A DNA stretch of 55,064 nt from Kistimonas sp. bin40 (GTDB lineage: Bacteria; Pseudomonadota; Gammaproteobacteria; Pseudomonadales; Endozoicomonadaceae), in NCBI GenBank assembly GCA_002238585.1, contig MPMQ01000017.1, forward strand, positions 1 to 55,064. The letters are read 5' to 3'. This document shows, piece by piece, positions 49,152 through 55,064 of this stretch. How positions within the stretch are numbered: position 1 is the stretch's first letter; every line of letters begins with the position of its first letter. The notes beneath the pieces are model-generated. The model searched no databases. It was not told the DNA's origin and saw only the letters and a program-made list of their open reading frames with translations. A program made the translations under genes and the position numbers.

Positions 49152-50459
49152 ATGTTGGACACCTCGCCACTGCTCAACCAGCTACAACAACGCGCCCTGA
49201 TCAATCAGGTGACAGACGCTCAGGCACTCGCCAGCCATCTTGGCACATCACGCACCCTGTATTGCGGCTTTGATCCCACTGCCGATAGCTTGCACCTTGG
49301 CCATCTGGTTCCTTTACTCGTGCTCAGGCGCTTTCAGCAGGCTGGGCACCGGCCTGTCGCCCTGGTCGGAGGGGCTACAGGGCTGATCGGAGATCCCAGC
49401 TTCAAGTCCAGCGAGCGCAAGCTCAACGGGCCTGATGTCGTGGCGCAATGGAGTGACAAGATTCGCAGTCAACTGGCCCGCTTTGTCGATTTCGACTGCG
49501 GTTCTCATGCCGCTGTGGTGGCCAACAACCTGGACTGGACCCATGGACTGGGAGTGCTGGATTTTTTGCGCGACACTGGCAAGCACTTTTCCGTAAACGC
49601 CATGATTCAGAAAGAAGCCGTCAAACAACGCCTTGAGCGCACTGACAGCGGGGTTTCTTTCACCGAATTTTCCTATGCGTTGTTACAAGCTCTCGACTTC
49701 GTTGAGCTCAACCGTCGCTACGACTGCACCGTCCAGATTGGTGGTTCTGACCAGTGGGGAAATATTGTAGGTGGCATAGATCTCGTGCGGCGACGCCGTG
49801 GGCTGCAGACATTCGGCATGACGACCCCCCTGGTCACCCGCTCCGACGGTGTCAAATTTGGCAAGACGGAAGCCGGTGCTGTATGGCTGGATGCGCGCAA
49901 AACCTCACCCTACACCTTTTACCAGTTCTGGCTGAATGTGGCCGATGCTGATGTCTATAATTTTCTGCATTTTTTCACTTTTCTGTCGCTGGATGAAATC
50001 GAATCCTGCAGGCAGGACGATGCCCGCCAGGGTGGCCGTCCTCTGGCACAGACATTGCTGGCACGTGAAGTGACACGTCTGGTTCATGGTGCAGACGCTT
50101 TGGCATCGGCTGAACGCATTACGCAGGCTCTGTTTTCTGGACGGGTTCAGGACCTGGAGACACAAGAGTGGCAGCAGCTGTGCCTGGACGGACTACCTTG
50201 TTCCCGTCTGTCGCCAGACATGCTCAAAGACAAGTCTCTGGTCCAGTTGCTGACTGACACGGGACTGGCTCCAGGGCGTGCGGTACGGGATGCCATGGGG
50301 CGCGGGGCTCTCTGGATAAATGACACACCGGCCTCAATGGATGACAACATGCAGCTGGAGAGCCTGTTCTCCAGTGACAGGGCGCTGTGCCAAGGTTTCT
50401 TTCTTGTTCGTATCGGGAAGAAAAAACACTGGATATTTGAGATGCAGGAAACCAGCTGA
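49152..50459 (+). CDS. tyrS: Tyrosyl-tRNA synthetase
   Basis: A 435-residue class I synthetase. HIGH-type motif in GFDPTADSLHLGHLVPL, tyrosine-binding YALLQALDFVELN and QIGGSDQWGNIVGGIDLVRR, and the KMSKS-type KFGKTEAGAVWLD. The C-terminal S4-like RNA-binding domain is present (LVQLLTDTGLAPGRAVRDAMGRGALWIN). Length and motifs match the E. coli TyrRS class. The ribosome site is weak. Confidence 0.97.
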   Translation: MLDTSPLLNQLQQRALINQVTDAQALASHLGTSRTLYCGFDPTADSLHLGHLVPLLVLRRFQQAGHRPVALVGGATGLIGDPSFKSSERKLNGPDVVAQWSDKIRSQLARFVDFDCGSHAAVVANNLDWTHGLGVLDFLRDTGKHFSVNAMIQKEAVKQRLERTDSGVSFTEFSYALLQALDFVELNRRYDCTVQIGGSDQWGNIVGGIDLVRRRRGLQTFGMTTPLVTRSDGVKFGKTEAGAVWLDARKTSPYTFYQFWLNVADADVYNFLHFFTFLSLDEIESCRQDDARQGGRPLAQTLLAREVTRLVHGADALASAERITQALFSGRVQDLETQEWQQLCLDGLPCSRLSPDMLKDKSLVQLLTDTGLAPGRAVRDAMGRGALWINDTPASMDDNMQLESLFSSDRALCQGFFLVRIGKKKHWIFEMQETS

Positions 50460-50549
50460 AGAGGGTTTTCCATAACAGGACACCTTCAGCCACCGGGCCT
50501 CCTCATGCCTCGTGCCTTATGCCTTATGAATGGGGAGTACCGGGGTTCA

Positions 50550-50595
50550 GCATGCCAGCTTGCGTCGAGCCTGTGTGACGCAAGAGCTGGTATGC
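50550..50595. other. Large imperfect hairpin between convergent tyrS and zapG
   Basis: gcatgccagc-ttgcgtc pairs with gacgcaa-gagctggtatgc, a 17-bp stem with a two-base bulge, one mismatch-type pair and a ten-base loop. It has no T-tract. It may end transcription from both sides or be an extragenic palindrome. Confidence 0.55.
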
Positions 50596-50628
50596 TGGTG
50601 CTGTTGATGGCGAGCGAGATCCTTGTTC

Positions 50629-51078
50629 TCAGACGCTACCGGGGGCGTTTTGTTTTTCTGGTGCCTGTCTGTTGCTGCCGCTGGGTTTATTAATGCGGAA
50701 TCCCTCCGACAATGTGCCTTCACCGGATTCATTACGGGGAGCGTAATCTCTGGGAGGCTCTGTCAGAGGAGGTGACGGACTGTCATCCACAGAATGAAGT
50801 TTTTCAGGAAAGCAGAGCGTACGCGTTCCAGAGGCCAGGTGGCTCTGGAGATCACGCCAGCTGTCGGTCAGTCGATCGAACAGTTCCGTGCTGGTGTCAA
50901 GATGCCGGGCAACCTGCTTCCTGTATGCGTCGATTGCTTGCTCCTGTGCCGACAGCCGTGTGGCTGCGCGGACACCCGTGTGACGTCCCCGCAGCAGATG
51001 ATACAAAGCCGAGCCCAGGACCAGCCCCGTGATGAAGCCTGTCAGACCAGTTATCCATAGCACGCTTTCTATTTCCAT
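50629..51078 (-). CDS. zapG: Cell-envelope protein ZapG (YhcB, DUF1043)
   Basis: A 149-residue protein with one N-terminal membrane helix (VLWITGLTGFITGLVLGSALYHLL), then a cytoplasmic coiled coil (LSAQEQAIDAYRKQVARHLDTSTELFDRLTDSWRDLQSHLASGTRTL) and a disordered Pro/Ser-rich tail. The pattern Y..QV..H...T..LF..L...YR.L..HLA is the YhcB signature. ZapG links division, murein and envelope synthesis and associates with the Z ring and elongation machinery. It is convergent with tyrS. Confidence 0.9.
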   Translation of the reverse strand: MEIESVLWITGLTGFITGLVLGSALYHLLRGRHTGVRAATRLSAQEQAIDAYRKQVARHLDTSTELFDRLTDSWRDLQSHLASGTRTLCFPEKLHSVDDSPSPPLTEPPRDYAPRNESGEGTLSEGFRINKPSGSNRQAPEKQNAPGSV

Positions 51079-51937
51079 GGCTGTCGCCTCATTTTCATCG
51101 GGATCAGTGGTTACTGTGTTCTATGTTGCGTCGAAAGTTATGTTGATCCGGCATTGCCTGCGCCGGCCGGGGTTCCTGTGACAGTTGTTTGCAGGTCAAT
51201 GTGCTGGACGTTTTGGAGCGCCCCTGTTTGACAGCTGTTGCTGGAAGGCAGACTGTGCGCCGGAGAGCGGCTCTGGTGCCACCAGTGCTCTAACACTCGC
51301 ATGGCTGCCTGAGGGCGTCAGCGGCTGCCCCGGCATCAGGCCGAATCGACCCGCTGCTGAAGTGCTGCCCACTTTCTGGTTGCTGACAAGATAAAAAGGA
51401 GCACCCCCTGGGTACACGACAGCCCAACAACCTCCGGTCCGGGTTCCGGGAGGGGGGCAGGCTGGTTTGCGTTGGCTGTTCTGTCACGAGCGACCTCCTG
51501 TCGAACTCTGCTTGCCAGTGTCTTCTTGCCATTGCTTTGACCCAGTGTACAGTGCAAAGAAACTTGTGCCAATGCCCTGTCATGGCACGAAATTCCCTGA
51601 TTCCAGGCAAATGACTTGCCCGGCGTCTGGTGACAGACCCGTGGCGCTGTCCTTTACCTTGCACCTGCCGCCGGCGTGGAGGACAATTGCGTGCCAGTAG
51701 TGAAACAGCATCCATAAGCCCTGCGGCCAGAAGCTGGGTGCGCCGGTTTTTTTCGGTTTCCAGACAGCAACGGCAGGTCTGTTCCGACCATGAACCACTG
51801 CTGTTCAGCTCGCAAGCCTGTGACTGGAACTGCGGGGGACAGTGCCCCGACACGCCCTGGTATTGTTCTGTTTTCTGTGCAACCTGGTTGGTTTCCAGGC
51901 GTTTTCATGTAATCTGCAAGTGCAATGGCATCTGTTT
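51079..51937. other. 0.86-kb spacer before uvrC, no recognisable gene
   Basis: A minus-strand frame of 187 codons (51290-51853) has no start signal, an odd Arg/Cys/Ser-rich composition and no family look, so I leave it out. The gacA/uvrY response regulator that usually precedes uvrC is absent. Confidence 0.45.
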
Positions 51938-53791
51938 ATGTCGGTCCGGGACATTCCGGTTTCGCCCGGAGAAAGCTTTGACAGTGAGTCCTTTCTCAAA
52001 ACGGCCCCGCAAGAGCCGGGTGTGTACCTTATGCTGGATGCCGAAGGTGGCGTTCTCTACGTCGGCAAAGCCCGCTGCCTGAAAAAAAGGCTGGCGAGCT
52101 ATTTCCAGAAAGCGCGTGGTCAGACCATCAAGATTCAGACCATGCTGGCCAAGGTGCGTGCGGTAGACACGACAGTGACTCGCACTGAGGGCGAGGCGCT
52201 CCTCCTTGAACAAAATATGATCAAGGCCAGTCGTCCTCCGTACAATGTGCTGCTGCGGGATGATAAATCTTATCCATCCATTCGGCTGTCAGGTGGTGAA
52301 TGGCCTTCTCTGAGCCTGCACCGTGGAAGAGCCGGTCGCAACAAGTCGGATCGTTTTTTTGGCCCTTACCCGGATGCGGGTGCCGTCCGGGAAACATTGG
52401 CGTTATTACAGAAAACATTTCATGTACGTCAGTGTTCCGAAAGTTTTTTCCGTAACAGGACCCGCCCTTGCCTGCAATATCAAATCAAGCGCTGCAAGGC
52501 CCCTTGTGTGGGACTGGTGGATGCAGAGGAATACAGGCGGGATGTAGAAGACTCGGTAAACTTCCTCAAAGGTTGTTGTCAGGGGCTGATCCATGACTTG
52601 ATCGCGCGCATGGAGACAGCGGCAGCCCATCAAGCCTTCGAGACGGCAGCAGCCCTCAGGGATACAGTGGTGCGACTGCGCAAGATACAGCAGCAACAAA
52701 TTGTTGCTGTGGAGTCAGGTGATGTGGATGTATTTGCCCAGATACAGACCGCCGAGGCTTGTTGTATAGTGGCACTGTTTGTACGTCAGGGGCGTGTTCT
52801 GGGAACGCGCTCTTTTTTCCCCGCTTTTCATGAGCAAGAGCCGGTCGAAGCTCTGGAAAATTTTCTGGGGCAGTTTTATGTGCGCATGGCGGGACGTCGC
52901 GATTTCCCGCGCGAGATTATATTGCCCTGTGCGGTGCCGGGGTACAGAGGGCTGGAAGAAGCCATAGGCCAACTGGCGGGCAAGAAAGTGGTTCTGCGTC
53001 ACAGTGTGCGCTCTACCCGTCAGGCCTGGCTTGAGCTGGCGGAACGTAATGCCCGCCAGGCACTGGCTGAACGCCGGGCTGACAGAAGCACCCTGTTACA
53101 GCGTTTTATGTCCTTGAAGGAATCGCTGCACCTGACTGCCATGCCTGAGCGCATAGAATGCTTCGATGTCAGTCACACCCACGGTGAGGAGACTATGGCA
53201 TCCTGCGTTGTCTGTGATCGTGAAGGTATACAAACCGGAGACTACAGGCGCTACTGCATCAAGGGCATTGAGCCTGGAGATGACTATGCGGCCATGGCGC
53301 AGGCGGTCCGGCGGCGCTTCACGCCCTCATCGGCGGGCCAGCGCCCGGTACCGGATTTGCTGCTTGTCGATGGTGGTATCGGGCAGCTGCGTCGCGTGCG
53401 GGAAGTTCTTGAGAGTCTTGGGCTGGGAACTCTCGTATTTTTTGGTGTAGCCAAAGGCGCTGCGCGTAAACCTGGCGCGGAAGTACTGATTAACGGGCAT
53501 ACAGGTCAGGAGCTGAGGCTCGAGAGCAGCTCACCGGCCTTGCATCTGGTGCAGCAGGTACGGGATGAATCGCATCGCTTTGCCATCAGCGGACATCGCC
53601 GGCGTCGGGATCGCAAACGTACCCACTCCAATCTGGAGGACATTGCTGGCGTTGGGCCGGGACGTCGTGCAGCACTGCTGTCTTTCTTCGGCAGCTTGCA
53701 GGCCGTGCGTGAGGCTGAACTGGACGAACTGGTCAAGGTGCGAGGCATCAGCCGGGCACTGGCCCAGACTATTGTGGATGAGCTTCACTGA
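51938..53791 (+). CDS. uvrC: Excinuclease ABC subunit C
   Basis: A 617-residue repair nuclease that makes both incisions with UvrB. The GIY-YIG domain (GVYLMLDAEGGVLYVGKARCLKKRL) is at the start, a UVR domain lies near residues 205-240, an RNase-H-like nuclease core includes IECFDVSHTHGEETMASCVV and PDLLLVDGGIGQLRRV, and a C-terminal tandem helix-hairpin-helix is present (LEDIAGVGPGRRAALLSFFGSLQAV, VRGISRALAQTIVDELH). I chose ATG 51938 (MSVRDIPVSPGESFDSESFLKT); the frame is open 32 codons upstream. It precedes pgsA and the Gly-Cys-Leu tRNAs, a conserved gammaproteobacterial order. Confidence 0.97.
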   Translation: MSVRDIPVSPGESFDSESFLKTAPQEPGVYLMLDAEGGVLYVGKARCLKKRLASYFQKARGQTIKIQTMLAKVRAVDTTVTRTEGEALLLEQNMIKASRPPYNVLLRDDKSYPSIRLSGGEWPSLSLHRGRAGRNKSDRFFGPYPDAGAVRETLALLQKTFHVRQCSESFFRNRTRPCLQYQIKRCKAPCVGLVDAEEYRRDVEDSVNFLKGCCQGLIHDLIARMETAAAHQAFETAAALRDTVVRLRKIQQQQIVAVESGDVDVFAQIQTAEACCIVALFVRQGRVLGTRSFFPAFHEQEPVEALENFLGQFYVRMAGRRDFPREIILPCAVPGYRGLEEAIGQLAGKKVVLRHSVRSTRQAWLELAERNARQALAERRADRSTLLQRFMSLKESLHLTAMPERIECFDVSHTHGEETMASCVVCDREGIQTGDYRRYCIKGIEPGDDYAAMAQAVRRRFTPSSAGQRPVPDLLLVDGGIGQLRRVREVLESLGLGTLVFFGVAKGAARKPGAEVLINGHTGQELRLESSSPALHLVQQVRDESHRFAISGHRRRRDRKRTHSNLEDIAGVGPGRRAALLSFFGSLQAVREAELDELVKVRGISRALAQTIVDELH

Positions 53792-53918
53792 TGTCGCGCC
53801 GGATTGACCCCGGGCTGCCCCTGACACCAGGTACAGGGAGCGTGCCAGAGGCGAACGCAGGGCAAGAATTGCAAACGACATTCACTGTTGTGAGGCGGGT
53901 AGTGAATCTTTTTGACGG

Positions 53919-53939
53919 AAAAAAAGCCCTTTTCAGGGC
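53919..53939 (-). terminator. Intrinsic terminator facing left, no known gene
   Basis: On minus: GCCCT-GAAA-AGGGC followed by seven T. It lies between co-directional plus-strand uvrC and pgsA, so it serves no annotated gene. Confidence 0.6.
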
Positions 53940-54032
53940 AGCTGCCGGCAGTGGGCGGCAAGGACCCTGTACACTGACCCGTTCCCGGGACGAGTGGCGT
54001 TTTGCAACCGGTTCCGTGGCCAGGGAGGGGGC

Positions 54033-54599
54033 ATGAATATCCCGAATGGATTGACTTGTGTTCGTCTGTTTCTTATTCCGGTGATAGTCGTGGTCCACTA
54101 TCTGCCCTACGACTGCAGATACTGGGTTGCGTCCGCGATTTTTTTGCTGGCGTCCTGCACTGACTGGTTTGATGGCTACCTGGCACGCAGATTGAATCAG
54201 GCCACCCCCTTTGGAGCTTTCCTTGATCCTGTTGCAGACAAGGTCATGGTGGCGGTAGCGCTTGTGGTTCTCATTGAAAAGTTCAACAACCCGCTGATGA
54301 CGGTTCCCGGCCTGATCATTATTGGTCGCGAGATTGTTATTTCCGGACTGCGCGAATGGATGGCAGAGCTGGGAAAGCGTACCAGTGTTGCGGTCAGTTA
54401 TGTTGGCAAGGTCAAAACTGTGGCCCAGATGAGCGCGGTGAATCTTCTGCTGCTGGCACGGGAGCTGGGTGCCGGGGTGGTGGGCAGCCTGGGGCTGGGT
54501 TTGCTGCTGCTGGCCGCTACTTTGACCCTGTGGTCCATGTGTGTTTACCTGGTGGCCTCCTGGCCTGACCTCATGGATTTTCGTCACCAGAAAAAATAA
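54033..54599 (+). CDS. pgsA: CDP-diacylglycerol-glycerol-3-phosphate phosphatidyltransferase
   Basis: A 188-residue inner-membrane enzyme that makes phosphatidylglycerol phosphate. The CDP-alcohol phosphotransferase motif is complete: DGYLARRLNQATPFGAFLDP with DWF before it and VADK after. Several membrane helices follow. The start MNIPNGLTCVRL at 54033 has AGGGAGGGG just upstream; the frame is open 13 codons further. It lies after uvrC and before the tRNA cluster. Confidence 0.95.
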   Translation: MNIPNGLTCVRLFLIPVIVVVHYLPYDCRYWVASAIFLLASCTDWFDGYLARRLNQATPFGAFLDPVADKVMVAVALVVLIEKFNNPLMTVPGLIIIGREIVISGLREWMAELGKRTSVAVSYVGKVKTVAQMSAVNLLLLARELGAGVVGSLGLGLLLLAATLTLWSMCVYLVASWPDLMDFRHQKK

Positions 54600-54612
54600 C
54601 AGGCACCCAGGG

Positions 54613-54640
54613 TTGACAGGGCTGCCAGCAGCGATACAAT
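54613..54640 (+). promoter_or_regulatory. Sigma-70 promoter of the tRNA cluster
   Basis: TTGACA (54613-54618), a 16-base spacer and TACAAT (54635-54640), 26 bases before tRNA-Gly. The -10 is followed by AGCGCCC, a GC-rich discriminator as expected of stringently controlled stable RNA promoters. Confidence 0.85.
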
Positions 54641-54666
54641 AGCGCCCTGTCATGCGGATAACGCAA

Positions 54667-54742
<76 letters not shown>

Positions 54743-54800
54743 TTTACGCGAGATCGTTGACAAGTCCAGCTAGACCCGTTCGGCTTGGGCTCTAATACAG

Positions 54801-54874
54801 GGCGAGTTAGCAAAGCGGTTATGCAGTGGACTGCAACTCCATTCAGACCGGTTCGACTCCGGTACTCGCCTCCA
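54801..54874 (+). tRNA. tRNA-Cys (GCA)
   Basis: 74 bases with encoded CCA. Acceptor GGCGAGT/ACTCGCC, anticodon loop ACTGCAA, T-arm with GGTTCGACTCC. Second in the Gly-Cys-Leu cluster. Confidence 0.97.
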
Positions 54875-54919
54875 AACAAAACAGCGTTGCTGTACAAAAA
54901 CCCCTCCAAGTGTTTTAAG

Positions 54920-54946
54920 AATCAGTCATAGTGGCTGACTGATTTT
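54920..54946 (+). terminator. Hairpin between tRNA-Cys and tRNA-Leu
   Basis: Perfect 9-bp stem AATCAGTCA / TGACTGATT with a seven-base loop, right arm ending in TTTT. It may be a partial terminator or a processing signal. Confidence 0.5.
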
Positions 54947-54949
54947 CGT

Positions 54950-55036
54950 GCCGGTGTGGCGGAACAGGTAGACGCTACGGACTTAAAATTCGTTGCCCTT
55001 CGGGGCGTGCCGGTTCGATCCCGGCCACCGGCACCA
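54950..55036 (+). tRNA. tRNA-Leu (TAA)
   Basis: 87 bases with encoded CCA and a long variable arm (gttgcccttcggggcgt). Acceptor GCCGGTG/CACCGGC, anticodon TAA in ACTTAAAAT. Last feature in the window. Confidence 0.97.
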
Positions 55037-55064
55037 TGAATCCCTTCAGCGTCCAGCAGTCAGC

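Noticed and set aside
51290-51853. 187-codon minus-strand ORF before uvrC
   Set aside because: No start signal, odd composition, no family resemblance.
54920-54946. Phage attachment site next to tRNA-Leu
   Set aside because: No integrase, no duplicated tRNA end; a hairpin explains the symmetry.

Overview
The window is a stretch of gammaproteobacterial chromosome of roughly 53% GC (estimated by eye). It most resembles the Pseudomonadales/Oceanospirillales branch: it has a fused tyrA-aroA, the order pheA - tyrA/aroA - cmk - rpsA - ihfB - lapA - lapB - pyrF, divergent aspC/uvrB, and mnmA-hflD-purB beside icd. Type III secretion genes, transposase wreckage, long gene-poor spacers and several putative effector-like orphans point to a host-associated bacterium; an Endozoicomonas-like symbiont or pathogen is a guess, as there is no rRNA gene to check it.

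Layout. 1-2630: 5' part of fimV (minus), running off the left edge. 2631-5523: debris with a frameshifted IS4-like transposase and a broken IS256 transposase. 5524-7062: cstA. 7250-9792: a compact type III secretion operon sctD-sctE-sctF-sctG closed by a terminator. 10194-11636: trkH. 11637-14826: a gene-poor zone with a secreted Cys-rich protein, a decayed gene and an 11-bp tandem repeat. 14827-18899 (minus): rmuC, aroC, prmB. 19285-21690: an 801-residue low-complexity protein with an Asp-Ser tract. 21827-31485: housekeeping block icd, mnmA-hflD-purB, aspC, uvrB, pyrF-rfaH. 31486-41037: an IS200/IS605-like remnant, lapB-lapA, a 20-bp x 18 minisatellite, ihfB, rpsA, cmk, tyrA-aroA and pheA, all genes on minus. 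41038-46030: an AT-richer accessory zone with two orphan genes. 46031-54599: mepM, anmK, tyrS, zapG (minus), uvrC, pgsA. 54613-55036: a promoter and tRNA-Gly, tRNA-Cys and tRNA-Leu.

How the genes work together. AroC and AroA carry out the last two steps to chorismate; the mutase domain of PheA and the TyrA domain take chorismate on to tyrosine. The prephenate dehydratase and ACT domains of PheA have lost nearly all signature residues although the reading frame is intact, so phenylalanine synthesis may be lost or handled elsewhere. LapA/LapB control lipopolysaccharide synthesis, RfaH antiterminates long surface-polysaccharide operons, and MepM, AnmK, FimV and ZapG serve the cell wall, pole and division. 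SctD/E/F/G supply the inner-membrane ring and the needle with its two chaperones; the rest of the injectisome must lie elsewhere.

Most noteworthy: the eroded PheA, the 18-copy 20-bp array open in all six frames next to ihfB, the detached needle operon, and tandem repeats of many unit lengths (6, 9, 11, 20, 51, 138 bp) in one window. I did not find a clear new multi-gene defence or biosynthetic system.
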